A program made the position numbers and the translations under genes. A stretch of DNA of 64,000 nucleotides, taken from positions 1,191,274-1,255,273 of the forward strand of contig VYZB01000223.1 of the NCBI GenBank assembly GCA_013397455.1, written 5' to 3'. This document shows positions 41,122-53,484 of the stretch, piece after piece. The DNA is from Crotophaga sulcirostris (taxonomy: Eukaryota > Chordata > Aves > Cuculiformes > Crotophagidae). How positions within the stretch are numbered: the first letter of the stretch is position 1; every line of letters begins with the position of its first letter. The notes under the pieces were generated by a model. The model was given only the letters and a program-made list of their open reading frames with translations. It did no database searches and was not told where the DNA came from.

Positions 41122-42460
41122 GGAATCGTAGAATGATTTGGGCTGAAAGGAACCTTAAATATCATCGCGTTCCAACTCCCTGCCATGGGCAGGGACACCT
41201 CCCACCAGCCCAGGCTGCTCCAGGCCCCAGCCAACCTGGCCTTGAACACCTCCAGGGAGGGGGCACCCACAGCTTCCCTGGGCAACCTGGGCCAGGGCCT
41301 CACCGCCCTCATCGTGGAGAATTTCTTCTTAATGTCTAATCTAAATCTTTCCCCTTCCAGTCTAAAACCAATCCCCCTCATCTCATCACTCCTTGCCCTT
41401 GCAAAAAGCCCCTCCCCAGGTTTCTTGTAGGCCCTTCAGGCACTGGAAGGCCGCTACGAGGTCTCCCTGGAACTTTCTCTTCTCCAGGCTGAACAACCCC
41501 AACTCTCTCAGCCTGTTCTCACAGCAGCGGTGCTCCAGCCCTCTGATCATCTTCACAGCCTCCTCTAGACCCATTACAACAGTTCCATGTCCTTCTGATG
41601 TTGAGGATTCCAGACTGTACATAATACTCCAGGTGAGGTCTCACGAGAGTGGAGTAGAGGAGGAGAATCCCCTCTCTTCCCCTGCTGGCCACACTTCCCT
41701 TGATACAACCCAGGACACGGTTGGTCTTCTGTACTGTGAGCACACATTGCCAGCTCACATTGAGCTTCTCATCAACCAGCACCCCCAAGTCTTTCTCTGC
41801 AGGGCTGCTCTCAATCACATCATCCCCCATCCTGTATTTAAACCGCAGATTGCTCTGACCCAGGTGTAGGACCTTGCACTTGGCCTTGTTGAACCTCATG
41901 AGGTCCACATGGGCCCACTTCTCCAGCTTGTCCTGGTTCATCTGGATGACATCCCATTCTTCTGGTGTGACAACTGCCCCACTCAGCTTGGTGTCATCTG
42001 CAAACTTGCTGAAGGTGCACTTGATCCCACTGTCTATATCATCAGTGAAAATATTAAACAGCTCTGGTCCCAGTACAGACCCCTGAGGGACACTGCTTGT
42101 CATGGATCTCCATCTGGACATCGAGCCATTGACAACTGCTCTCTGAATGTGACCAACCAACCAATTCCTTATCCACCAAACAGTCGACACATCAAATCCT
42201 GCCAAATTCTCCAATTTAGAGAGAAGGATATCTTGGGGGACTGCGTCACAGACTTTACAGAAGTCCAGATCAATTACATCCATTGCTTTTCCTGCGTCCA
42301 CTGAAGTCATCGCCCCATCATAGAAAGCCAGTGGGTTGGTCAGGCAGGGTTTGCCCTTGGTGAAGCCATGTCAGTTGTCTCGAATCATCTCCCTGTCCTC
42401 CATGTGCTTTAGCATAGTTTCCAGGAGGATCTGTTCCATGATCTTCCCAGGCACAGAGGT
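41122..42460 (-). repeat. Long CR1 LINE fragment with reverse transcriptase remnant
   Basis: Minus orientation, about 1.34 kb; the longest repeat copy in the window. Its 3' end (gaatcgtagaatgatttggg on the plus strand) is at 41122. The frame 42310-41519 encodes 263 residues of the CR1 ORF2 reverse transcriptase, including VPQGSVLGP (about 74-82) and the catalytic FADD at nt 42004-41993. Frameshifts near 41600 and 41385 move the later domain into other frames, and an in-frame stop lies near 42370. The endonuclease half is missing. It is not functional. Confidence 0.93.
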
Positions 42461-45400
42461 GAAATCCCCACCTAAGGTGTGGAATCCTCACTTAAGGTGG
42501 AAATCTTATTGATAACTTCAGCCAAATAGATAACATGAGCTTGTTCAGTGTGCAGTTTGAGGCCACATCAAGAGTCCTACATAGACTTGTTTAAACTCAA
42601 AACTGAAAAGCACATCAAGCTGTGCATATATTTACCCTGAGCTAGGGGAAAATGAGCAAAACCACACTATAAAATCTTGTCATATAAATAGCATACAGTA
42701 CAGATATTGTGTACATATTACTGAAACAGTAATGGTGAAAACTGCTGTGATTTATATAAAGAAACTGCAAGGAAAATAATGACTGTAGGGGGAAAAGAAA
42801 GAAACTAGAAAATCAAAAGCATCCTCCACTGCCTGCTAGCATAATATTGATTCTCCTCTCCTTCTGCTGAAAGTCAGTTCCTGTTTATTTCAGCCAGGTA
42901 CGCTACAGCATGAACACTTAGGGGTCTGAATGGCAAGCTGTGTTGTACTGAAACAAGCTTCACCTAAGAATGTGAAATGCAGAAAGCAGATCTGTGTTCA
43001 GTGTCAAAACTATTGATCTTTAACTGTCAACTTCACATTAATAATGCTGCCAACAGCAAGCATTCTAAAGTTTCCTACAGACATTCTGTGCTCCCCTGCC
43101 ATTTCTCCCTTCTCCACTTCCCCCAGATTTCTGGAATCATTTTTTTAGCTTTGGTGCTAGTGCTGTTAAGATTAAGGTTGCCATGCTTCCCTACATTTGT
43201 AAAGGGTAGAAACTTAGACTTTCCTCTAAAACAAGAGATTCTCAAGTAATAGTAAGCCCCAGCACGGGAATTTTAAATTAATCAAACATTGTGAAACTTG
43301 CAATAAAATAACAACAAATAAGGCATATTGTGCCTCTTCTCTAGAGTGAGAAGACCATGTCAGAGTGCAGCTTCTCCATTCTTCTGAGCACACACACCAA
43401 CCCTTGCAAAGTGAATCTGCTCAGCATGTCTTCTCAGTGCAGTGTTTACAGCAGAGATTGCCCTCAGAGAGGCAATGGCCGTAAAGGTCAGGAACTGCTG
43501 CATTTGTTGTATCATGTCTCAGGTGACTATCAAACGAAGTCACAATTCTCCTTTGGACAACTAGAAAAACGAACCTGCCAATAAGTCACACGGTGAAGCT
43601 ATAAATTTATTAATTCCATCATACCAGAGTTCAGAATGTAGCATAGGTCACCAGCACTTGCGAGATGACAATTTTACACAATGTGCATGTGTAAAACAAG
43701 TACCTATGGCATTGTTCAGATAAAAGGTGCTATAACTCTTCATTAGATTGGAGGCCATCCAGTGGTTGCACATTAGAGACTGAATTCAGTAGAGAAGTAT
43801 CTTGCCCGTATAATGCTTCTTCACAGCCAGATGCTTTATGAATACCGCAAAGTGAACCCTTATCTGACTTCCCTTAGAATTAGATTTTCAAGTAGCAAAG
43901 ACAGACTTTAATGCCCCTTGAAAGCCTACTGAGTTATTTTTTGCACAGAAGAGATCACCACAGAACAATGGCTTTGATGGCACCCAGGGACAAGGCAAAG
44001 AGAAATAAATACATAACTGTCCACATTCTGCCACGATGGCCCCAGACTTGCTGTAAGTGCCAAAGAAGCCACAGCAGGCTGCTTCTCACCAATACTCTAA
44101 AAGTTGCCCTTCGTGCAAGCTCAAAAAGGACAACATACATATACATACACACCTACTCCCTGTTGCATGCATCCTGCACAGAAATTATTCTCCTCTCAGT
44201 TGTTTTGCAGTCCTGAAGTATCCATAGCTCACACAAGCTGGTTAAAGAGCAAACAGGAGTTGAAACCAATTATGTCTGCAAGTTTTTCTTTTCAAGGACG
44301 TGTGTTAAGTACAATGTCAAGTACTATAAACAATGGTCACACTTTATACCATAGAATGTCCAGTTCAGGTCTGGAGATCCTGTACTTTAACTGAAGAGGA
44401 AAAGATGGTATTTTTGTGGAGAAAAATGTACATAAAGCTTTTTACATCTGCCTCTCACAGGTCCGTGCCAAAATCAGCACACTGTAATAATTGTAAAAAT
44501 TATGTAAAAAAAAAAAGTAATAACTATAAAAAATTATAGGAGATGAGGATTGGAGGAAAACCTCGTAATTTCCCATGGCAAGTGCTAAATCTCACCTCAC
44601 AAATTTTATTCACATCCACAGAGCAATTGAACGTATTGTGTGTTGTCTGCAAGCGCCTACTGCTACACATAGTATTCTGGTTCTCACAACTTGTAACACG
44701 TGTCCAAGTATAGGACGCATTTCCACCAAGCTGCAGTCTGCCATTGCAAACAGCTCATTTTGGAAAGCCGTGCTTAATGGGAGGACCAGCTAAAAACTTG
44801 CACTTTACTCGTTAAAAAGTAACTGTTTGCTTACCACTAGCCCTGAAATATTCTGCCGCTCAGCTTCCCCAGAACCATGAAAATTTGCCTGCAGAACTCC
44901 ATTTTTGAGGCTGAACTGACAGCATGGAGGCTGAATCATAGAATGGTTTGGGTTGGAAAGGGCCTAAAAGACCATCATGGGCAGGGACACCTCCCACCAG
45001 CCCAGGCTGCTCAAGACCATATCCAGCCTGGTCTTGAAAACTTCCAGGGAGGGGGCACCCACAGCTTCCCTGGGCGACCTGTGCCAGTGCCTCACAACTC
45101 TCATTGCGAATAATTTCTTCCTAACCACCTGAGCACCACCATTATTTTCAGCCACAGATGTGTTTCTCACTGAGTACCACAACTCCCACTCTGGTGGCAG
45201 GAGGCTCAGTTGATGGCTCCATGTATCACCCTGTCCCAAGCCCAGTTCCAATTGGCTGCCACACTAGCGGGTGCTCAGCCCTGTCCTTTTGGAAAGTTCT
45301 CCACCAGCTGAGGCATAGGGTGCTCTCTGAGGCCAATGGAGCTTCACTCACTGTTGTGCTCCCACAAAAAGGCACTGGGAGCCACAGTTAAAATTTAGTT

Positions 45401-45869
45401 TCTGAGATAGTATACCCCTCTGTTCCATGAACATTTAGCAGAGGACACATCTTCTGTACCAGCACTCTGGGGAGAAACAGGGCACTGTGCTCCCTCCAGG
45501 CTAGGGGACACCCAGGGCAGGCACCACCCCCGGCATAACCTCATCCTCCAGCTTCACCCCATGATCCTAAGCCACAGTTTCAGCTTGAACCTTCCCCACA
45601 TCAGCACACCAGAGAGGTAAGATACTCTCTTCAACCCACTGCTAAAGCCCATATTTCATTAATGGTGGTTTCTCAGCTGTTGGGTAGCTCTTGCAACAAA
45701 AATTCTTTATTCCAGCAAGTCACAGAGAGTTTACCTAAGGAAGGTATTTGTAATACCCAACACATGGTGTAAGGTTATGGCAGGAAAATGCAGGTCAAGA
45801 TCACACATCTAATCCCATACATAGCATATTTATACCACACAGACTCACAGCAATTCAAAGGCTATTAGC
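42461..45869. other. Intergenic DNA downstream of OTOR
   Basis: Contains the CR1 fragment at 44.9 kb and a moderately GC-rich stretch at 45130-45620 that I cannot assign to a family. No exon is recognised. Confidence 0.5.
44934..45128 (-). repeat. CR1 LINE 3' fragment
   Basis: Minus orientation. The plus strand reads aatcatagaatggtttgggt at the start, then the standard CR1 block cacctcccaccagcccaggc and the block around agggagggggcacccacagc, ending near tttcttcctaac. Part of the block after the 3' end is shortened. It is a remnant only. Confidence 0.88.
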
Positions 45870-46110
45870 TTTATTAACAAGTGACAAAGTATACGCAGGT
45901 AAAAAAAATCTAAATAATAAATTCTGTGTGGGACTATTTCCCCATCCCAAATCACTCCCTTTAAACAAAAGTTTTCTTATTTTGAAGAAGGATTAATTGT
46001 ATTACAAAAATCTATTACAGGAAGGGCTCTGTGTTCAGGAAGGGAGTCCAGGTTTCCTCCTGTCAGCTTTTCCTGGTAGCAGCTGAGAGATTATCTGACT
46101 GCTTTCAGCA
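45870..46110 (-). other. OTOR: Probable OTOR 3' UTR with AATAAA at 45870-45875
   Basis: About 235 nt below the stop codon the plus strand reads TTTATT (45870-45875), an AATAAA signal in the transcript sense. No coding potential is visible between. The true end could be further downstream, since other A-rich signals occur. Confidence 0.4.
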
Positions 46111-46134
46111 CTATTCACAGAAGAAATCAATGTC
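46111..46134 (-). CDS. OTOR: OTOR exon 4 (last 24 coding bases)
   Basis: After a strong acceptor (ttttaactctctttCAG) come only seven codons, DIDFFCE, and a TAG at 46113-46111. DIDFFCE is the conserved otoraplin C-terminus carrying the last disulfide cysteine. The exon is about 3 kb from exon 3 and too short to show as an open frame. The rest of the exon is 3' UTR. Confidence 0.93.
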   Translation of the reverse strand, partial: DIDFFCE

Positions 46135-49100
46135 CTGAAAGAGAGTTAAAAGGAAATATGTTTTGAGATTACTGAAAGATTACTGTTACTTTATCACCCC
46201 CCAAAGGTACATCAGTAGATGCAAACACCGAATACACACACTGTAATATACTCAAAGTATGTTCTCCATAAATAAACTAACTTCATAGAACTCTGGAAAA
46301 GAAAATGGTCCTTTGTCTTTTGACTCCTTTTGCATAGCTGGAATGATTTGTTCTTGCCATAAATATTTAAAGTGAATTAGGCAAAACCACCTTCTCTCCT
46401 CATTTCAAATGATTTCTTTATCTCCCTTTTTCATTTTGTATTCCCATATCCACACATACAACTAATAAATCCAGATAACCCTTTATCCTTAAGCAATTCC
46501 CCATCATGCATGAAAAGGATGGCTTAAACAGACTGAGGCTATGTGACACACTGGCTAAGGAGAAATGTGACTAGAAAATAAAAGCCAGTATTTTGCTTGA
46601 AAACTTCCATTATGGGATAGACTTCCACAGAATACTGCTTTCATCTAACTTCCTGCTATTATCTTACATGGCTACGCAGATCTTGATTCTGCTGCAGGGA
46701 ATTATCACACCGTGGTGCTCAAACTGTACAACATTTACATTAGCCCAGCATATCGCAGATAGCTGTCCACTGGAAGCAGAAGACAGGGAGCTGTTTCAAA
46801 GCAGATGCTTACTGGTAATGAAAGTACTCTCATCTTAGCCAGCAAATGGCCAGTTTTAAGTGATGGAGGGAAGGCAAGCAATCCAACACCATTATGTAGT
46901 ACACACTATCTATTGTGTTGAGTCTATTGAGTTCAGTGTGATTCAATGGTTCTGAAGTATCACCATTGGGGGAAAAAAATCTCCTAAGATATATTGCTCA
47001 AATAGCAACCATTAGGTATGGATTACCCAGTGTAGCACAAAAATGTGCTGGGAGAAGTTCACAGGCAGAAACATTTATTAGCAAGGTCTGTAGCTGATGG
47101 CATACATAGACTCCAACAGTTGGAGGTAAAAAAAAATCCTAATGTAAAAGGAAGGCGAGAGACACAGAGGCCCCCTAAAATAATGTTCTCTTTCAGGATT
47201 CTCTCCAGTGCAGCAGGTGCCACACACCTCACACACTCCCAACACTTTTCTCCATCAAGTTCCCTATTGGTTGTTCCTCCATGCAATGCCATTTGTGTGT
47301 GCCACCCAGGGGTGGGTGCTGCGTGCTGATTAGCCGTTAAGCTTTGGGCATCATCAGATCCCCTAACAAATGAAACACTAGAGGCTAGGGGTAGGACTAG
47401 GTAGGACTAGGCACAATGGGTAGGAGAAGGGCTGGGTAGAGAAGATGGTTATCACATCAGTGGCAACCCCTATCCAAGAGAATCCATCATAACACCAGTA
47501 CTGGGCTTTGCAGGTGCAAGGCCAGGAGAGCAAGGCAAAAACATTGCCAGTGGCCTGAGGGAAGGTTACAGAGCTGCAAGCAAATAGCAGGTACTGATTT
47601 GCAGATGGAAGGTTGATGGCTTTAAAAACATCTACGGCAGCATGCAACACTAGCTCTGTATAAAACAACACTTTCAAGGGATATTTCTGGAGCAAGCAGC
47701 ATGCCCATACACAGACTGGTCAAGATGTGCTGTAGATTGTTTTAAATGTGAACTTTGAGTCAGATCCTTAAGGTCACATTTACAACATGCAGCTGAGAAA
47801 GTAAAACAAGGAAAAGAACATATCTGTACCACCCTTCATTTTCATTTCAAAGTTCCTGCGTATTAAGAGTGCGAAGTAAGAATGAAACGACTCTGACAGC
47901 CTGTGTCGCTAGTTTTGCAAAAGAAAATTACTTTCCACTTAAAGTTCTGCATTGCAGCCCAACAACAACCCAACTGGACCCTGAGTCAGCCTGAAGGCTA
48001 AAATTTCTCTTTGACCTACCTCTGCTTCCAGTTCAGCTTGCCATGCAGCAGATTAGCTGTCATATTGTTGACAAAAAGAGCTTAGAAACATATTTTAGTA
48101 ATTCTTTCATGTTCTGTGACTAATTAATTGCTGTAATGCTTCTGGATCAAATTCAGAATAACTTAATGTAGTGTCAAGAAAAGCAGTCACTCATCCAAGA
48201 TTCACATTTCCTCAAATACAGCTTGTCTGACACATTTTAATGCAAATCCTAGCAACAATTAACATGAAACAAAATTCTCCCTTTCACTTATTTCCTCTGT
48301 GCTAATGAAACTCGCCTAATAATCTGGACCTAGGATTAAAGATTAAGTTTGACACACTAATCGTATTTCGTCATACGCTTCAAACCAACATATAGCTAAA
48401 TATTCAATACGGATGAAGATAATTACCAGCAACCTACCACTCAATTTGTTTTAGGCATAGAAGTAATCTAGCAGTGTGTGTTAGCTGTAAACCAAACCAT
48501 ACCAGCCTCTGAGAAAGGACCTTCCCTCTTCCATGCCCCTGTGGAGTGTTTCAGATCTTCAGTAAAATTACGAGTTGTTTGGTATAAAAGATACTACTGT
48601 ACATAATCAGGGACAACTACCCTTTCAGATATACAGTCTTACTCACAGAACACTAACGTGTTTCCAATAGTATTTTAATTCAGTTTTTTGATGTATCAAT
48701 AACTTCAAGAGAAAGCAAGCATGTTTTGAGTAAATCACTTCTGTATGACAGTGTCCATCTATATATACAATTAACAGAAACCTCAGTTGTAGCTGTTACT
48801 AAAGCACGCAGCAAAGTATCCAGACTAAAAAAGCAGCTTTGGCTAAAACTTACATGGCCTTGAAGGAATACTATTCAAATTAATAGGAACTCTAATTGGA
48901 TCAAGCCCTTAATGCAGCATTTGTAATGCCTGCAATATCAGAGCTTATGTTAGTGATTTTATTAAGGCTATTTGCCTGTATAAAGGCCCAAAGATTGGAT
49001 CCCTAAGCATCTGTGATATACTACAATCAACTGCCACAATAATGATTTGTTTTTACAGCAAATTAGCATTACACAGCCAAGTATAACTATGGAGCCAGCT

Positions 49101-50526
49101 GGGTTTTTGCAAATTCCTTACCGTTGTAGGAACAGTCTTATTTGCTTCTTGATAGACATGTTGTTCTGAGACTAAATTGCTAGGGAAATAACCGACTGTC
49201 CCCATATGGTCTTCATACTGCTCTCCATAAACCTTCAAGCGAAGAGATGTATAATTAGGTACCTTAAAACAGTCCTCATCTGGTTTGAGCTAGTTCATAA
49301 TTTAGTCAAAAGCAGTTACTAATAGTGTTTCTTACGCTGCTTTCAGATTTCCTAGTTTCCAAATAGCTGGCACATGAAACAAATCATTAACACGAGTTCT
49401 GATACAGGCACACTTTTTTTGAAGTGAATTAATACATCCTATAGTTTATCTTGAAGTCTTTTATAAATGCAGCAAACATTTATCTTCACTTTCTTTAAAT
49501 TTAAGGGGTTTATGACCAACTGTGGTAAAAGCTTTCTCCTCCATAGTTTCAGCAAGCAGCCACAGAAAAGAACTATTGAGCCCTTCCATTAAGGTTCAGT
49601 TCATAATTATCATATAGTTATTTCATTACAAAAAAGTTAAAACCCTCAAGAATCCTCAGTTTAAGTTTAAACATTCACTTTGAAAACTAAGTTGCTGCTT
49701 TAAACCCCACAATAGCATCCTTTGCTTGACAGAAATGCGTGTTAATCTATTTCTGGTTTGCTTATATACACAAGAATCTCATCTTACACTTCCAGCCCAG
49801 AATTCTCCAGAGTCTTTTTCTTTCACTAGTTTTGAGTAAACATAAATCAACTGCCCTTTTTTAATATTAATGAATCTGCAGTCTGGAGCATTATAATCCT
49901 CTTCTGCTCTGGCAAGGGAAATGGTGTCTAGGAAAAAAGAGAAAGAATGAGGTGGATGAATTTAAATATGTATATTATTCTAGAGATAAATACAAATACA
50001 TGTGTGCTTATATGCACACATGTAAAACCACTTCTACAGATAAAAGTAGTTAATCCTGAAATTAATAAAAGTCTTCAAGAATTCATTCTGTTCATCTTTT
50101 GTATTCTCCAGTAAGCAACATAAAGCTTAAAAATGTGCCATTTCATTATAGTGGAAGTTACAATCCATCTCGTTAAACTTACCTTTTGCTTGAGTGAAAA
50201 AATGTCCCTTGCAAAACCCTTTCTGCAGTAAAACTGCATGTGACATTCACATAAACCCTCTCACTTCATTTTAAGTTGACAAACGAACACAAATATGACA
50301 GAGGTAAATAAGCAGAGTAGTTTTCCCTTACAGTACTATGCCCAAACTCCACAGTCATTTTTGAGACTATTTTGTCCTCAAAAATAAAGCAGAATTACTT
50401 ACAGACACAGTTGTCATCAGCACACCGCTTCTTGCTGGCAAGCTTGTCCATAAAAATTCCTGCTACAAGAGGGCACATTAACCCAAAACACAAAAATATA
50501 ACAACCAGATAAATACGTCGGGTCAT
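46111..50526 (-). CDS. OTOR: OTOR, otoraplin (four coding exons, complete)
   Basis: Otoraplin is a small secreted protein of the MIA/TANGO family with an SH3-like fold, known from the cochlea and other cartilage-associated tissue. Coding exons are 50526-50403, 49927-49788, 49232-49122 and 46134-46111. They total 399 nt, or 132 residues plus a TAG stop, against 128 in human. A signal peptide occupies residues 1-23 (MTRRIYLVVIFLCFGLMCPL, then VAG). The mature protein starts IFMDKLASKKRCADDNCVYT and has the SH3-like core EDYNAPDCRFINIKKGQLIY, then EFWAGSVYG and GTVGYFPSNLV, ending VPTTDIDFFCE. The four mature cysteines expected for two disulfides are present. The start at 50526 is preferred over an upstream in-frame ATG at 50649 because it directly precedes the hydrophobic signal and follows a TATA-like box. 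SNRPB2 lies upstream on the same strand, as in other vertebrates. Confidence 0.96.
46135..49121 (-). other. OTOR: OTOR intron 3
   Basis: About 3 kb between exon 3 and the tiny last exon. It contains an 11-bp tandem motif (ggtaggacta twice near 47395). Open frames at 47045-47329 and 47378-47695 have no recognisable product. Confidence 0.85.
49122..49232 (-). CDS. OTOR: OTOR exon 3
   Basis: The exon is 111 nt (37 codons, phase 0 at both ends) with donor ACG|GTAAGG. It encodes VYGEQYEDHMGTVGYFPSNL and onward to NKTVPTT, including the GYFP motif typical of SH3-like folds. The acceptor (cttcgcttgaag) has a weak pyrimidine tract, but frame and homology support it. Confidence 0.92.
49788..49927 (-). 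CDS. OTOR: OTOR exon 2 (SH3-like core)
   Basis: The acceptor is ttttttccTAG at 49930-49928 and the donor is AGT|GTAAGA. The exon is 140 nt and completes Tyr42. It encodes TISLARAEEDYNAPDCRFIN and onward to EFWAGS, the most conserved part of the MIA-type SH3 fold. Confidence 0.95.
50403..50526 (-). CDS. OTOR: OTOR exon 1 (signal peptide, N-terminal cysteines)
   Basis: The exon has 124 coding nt, ending CTGTGTCT|GTAAGT. It encodes the signal peptide and the conserved IFMDKLASKK and CADDNCV segment. The Tyr42 codon is split one base before the intron. Reading through the donor gives an artefactual CK and a stop. Confidence 0.95.
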
Positions 50527-50578
50527 TTTTCTTTGCTGCAGCACTTGCTGAATGCTTGCTGGGTCCAGCAATCCCTGT

Positions 50579-50623
50579 CTTTTATGAAAGGGGCAGACAC
50601 CTGGACAAACACACTGGGCCAAT
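50579..50623 (-). promoter_or_regulatory. OTOR: Core promoter of OTOR (TATA-like and CCAAT boxes)
   Basis: In the transcript sense, CATAAAAG lies at 50586-50579, about 53 bp before the start codon, with an inverted CCAAT box (ATTGG) at 50623-50619. With normal TATA spacing, transcription would start near 50550-50555, giving a 5' UTR of only about 25-30 nt. The arrangement suits a tissue-restricted gene and contrasts with the CpG-island promoter of SNRPB2. It is inferred from motifs only. Confidence 0.55.
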
Positions 50624-50649
50624 GGGAAGGGGTTGAGGTGACATTCCAT

Positions 50650-53460
50650 CCCACCAGAGGAGCTGCAGGCAGGAGGAAGACCTCAGGGTCTACTCATGAA
50701 ACTGAATCCCTTCCCCAAGCTACTCTGCATTAACATTTCAATCAGCAACTGTGTTATTTAAAATGTTTAAGCCTTCCTGTAGTCATCCATAGTCTTAATC
50801 TTACCTCAAGCAAAGTTTAAGAATGAAAATTAAGTCAGGGCCTGGTAAGCAGCAAAGAAGATTACAACCCTTTAAATCCTCCAGTCCTTCATTTTCAAAA
50901 ACTCTCATTGACAAGTGTAATCCCCCTCTGAACTGTAAACACCCAGTGCTGAGATTCCCCCATGATCTAACAGAAAAGGCCTATTAGGACCCTAACACAT
51001 GGATGCAAATCTAAACAAACCGTTAGGAAGCTGACACCCAGTAAGAAGACTTTGCAAGTCAGCAATTTAAATTTGAAATTTAAGAGTTCAAACACCACAT
51101 GCATGTATTGGCAAGGTCCCTTCCACAGGGAGACGCAGTCAAGAGCAAAACAGGTTACACCAGGGCAGCAACGATTTAACTTTTATTTACAAAATTGAAT
51201 TCACAGTTGAGAGTTTGCAGCTCAGGATGCTGAACAAGACAGTGCCACAGGTTGACTTAAAGGTCCTCTTAACGCCTTGGAGAGGACATTAGAATTCATT
51301 TAAGTTCCGAAAATTTTGTCCTAGCATATACGAGGCACAACTTGTAGGGAATAGTTTAATTAAAATTAGGCACATGCATAGAAGGAACAACCACCAATTA
51401 CTACACTGTATGCAATTCACACCACAGCTGTCAGGCTATAGGCAGCTGGTCTGGATCAGTCCTTAAAAACGATCAAGAGCAAGTTTGGGAATTCCAAAAA
51501 CAGCACTCGAGAGAAACAGCACTACTTGCGTCACAGGGAGGACTGAAGAGCTGCTGGCTGCACCAGCTTTCAGTCCACAGAAGAACAGAGGCATCTGTCA
51601 ACTGTCATCAAAAATCCCACAGTTTTTAAAGAGCATCTTGCAATTTCTCTCCTCACCCTCTTATTACAGCTGATTTCACCACATTTTCCTCTAATTTTCC
51701 AGCCCTTTACTCCTTTCTCCAACCTCCCATATGTAGTGTCTAACTTCCTTTGAGACAAAGGAACACAAACCCTTCTAAGCAAAAAAAAGGTGAAGAACAG
51801 TGGTATGCAATGGCAGTCTCAGGTACACAGACTGGTGGGATGCAAGGGCAGCAAAATTAATATCTATACAGTTACGACTGTATAAAACACAAGACTCATG
51901 ATGGAGTAACACAGTCACTTTTGCTCGCTTACAGGCACATTGAAATGATTTTCACTTGCAAGTATTAAAATACTTGTGAAATCACACACACACAATATCA
52001 CTATAAAGAATGAAAAAACATATGGAGATATGACAGTAATTGAGACAACTGTAGAAAAGGCATCACCTTGCAATTGTAGTCCGAGAGCAGAAGATGAAAG
52101 ATTTTTCAGGTCTTGTGCAGAAAAGGTGGTTTATATAGCTAGTTCCATGCTTACAGACGCACTGAGACACAGCACTTGCTCAGAAATGAGTGAATGTGCC
52201 AGAACTATGAAGTATATTAAGATTTTACAAAAATCAATCATTTCCTTGAAGGTGCAGCACTTTGCCCAAAGTCCAGTTTTAAGCCAGTTCTCAATTGCTT
52301 CAGAAACCAAACTGCTCTGCAGCAACAGCCGACACAATGCAGGAAAAGAATGCCTGGAGCCATGGTCACAGATGAAAGGATACAGCTTCTAGCATCCTTC
52401 CTCTTGCCCACATTCCCCAAATAACTTTGGAAACAGAAAAAAATCAGCACTTGCAGCACTGCTACTACAATACCTCTCCGAACTACTTCTAAAGGAAATC
52501 ATGCTAACTCTGCCCCTTTGTCCAAAAGGGCAGTTACTAGCCTCAGGGAGAAAGTGTTCAAGTAAGGAATGATGCAACAAGTATGAATGCACTGTTCCAC
52601 CACTTCCTCTCAAATTTAAATCTTCAAGAGTCTGATTGCAATCCTCCTAGCCAACACCATGCAACAGCTACTGCAATACTCACAAAAACAGAATTGAATT
52701 TAAGTAAATTTCATTATGCTCTTACAAAATACCGTTCAAGGTCTTCCATCACCTCAACAAAACACTTCAGCTTTTGAAGTGATTTTTGTACCCAAGTATT
52801 TAGAACAGTTACAACTTGCAATACTGTATCTGATCACTGTATTCTATGTATTTCATGTCACACAAGACCGGTAAAGTTTCTGAACAAATGGAAAAAAAAA
52901 ACCAACCCAAAAAACCCCAGAAGTATTAAGACATGTATTTGGGAAAAACCTGTCTAAAAGTGGACAACCACACTCATCTGCAATATCTTTGTAAAGAGAC
53001 AGGAAGTTCTTTCTAAACCCATTTCCTAAAATCACTGATAATAGGACTGGAAAGAGCAGAAGAAAAGACAACAGAAACTTTTGTTTCTTCTGTGGACCTG
53101 CTTCTCCTACCAGTCATCATTAGAAAGATAAAACCAAGTTGAAGAACAGCGCTGTCAAACTGTACCCATACCTGGTAAAAAAACCCTACTAATGATGTTT
53201 TGTTTTTCTTAAGTGACAAATTCATTCTTGCTGAAAAGCAGCTGTCCCCTTGATAATGAGACTGAAGATTGAGTGTTGCATTTATTCTGAATATGCCGAC
53301 ACTTAGCATTACCGCTTATGATTCTTGCTCTGCAAAGACAGCTGTTTTTCTGGCACTCACTCCTGAGAAATTAGTCACCCAAAAATTAGTTAAACCAATA
53401 CACTGAATAAGTCCTGTAAGCCTAACTGATTAATAACAAGACAGATTCGAGGAAAAACAT
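50650..53460. other. SNRPB2-OTOR spacer
   Basis: About 2.8 kb of unique sequence between the proximal SNRPB2 poly(A) signal and the OTOR promoter. A plus-strand frame at 51976-52392 (138 codons) is unrecognised and has no supporting features. A distal AATAAA for SNRPB2 may lie at 51182-51187. Confidence 0.6.
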
Positions 53461-53484
53461 GGCTTGAAAACAGCACAAACTGAA

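Noticed and set aside
1..46110. Exons of PCSK2 or another flanking gene
   Set aside because: Searched by eye for subtilase and prohormone convertase motifs in the open frames; none found, so the neighbour probably lies outside the window.
50527..50649. Upstream in-frame ATG extending OTOR by 41 residues
   Set aside because: It would bury the signal peptide internally and start upstream of the TATA-like box; the 50526 start matches the family.
51976..52392. 138-codon plus-strand open frame between SNRPB2 and OTOR
   Set aside because: No recognisable domain, no splice partners, no promoter signal; composition typical of chance translation.
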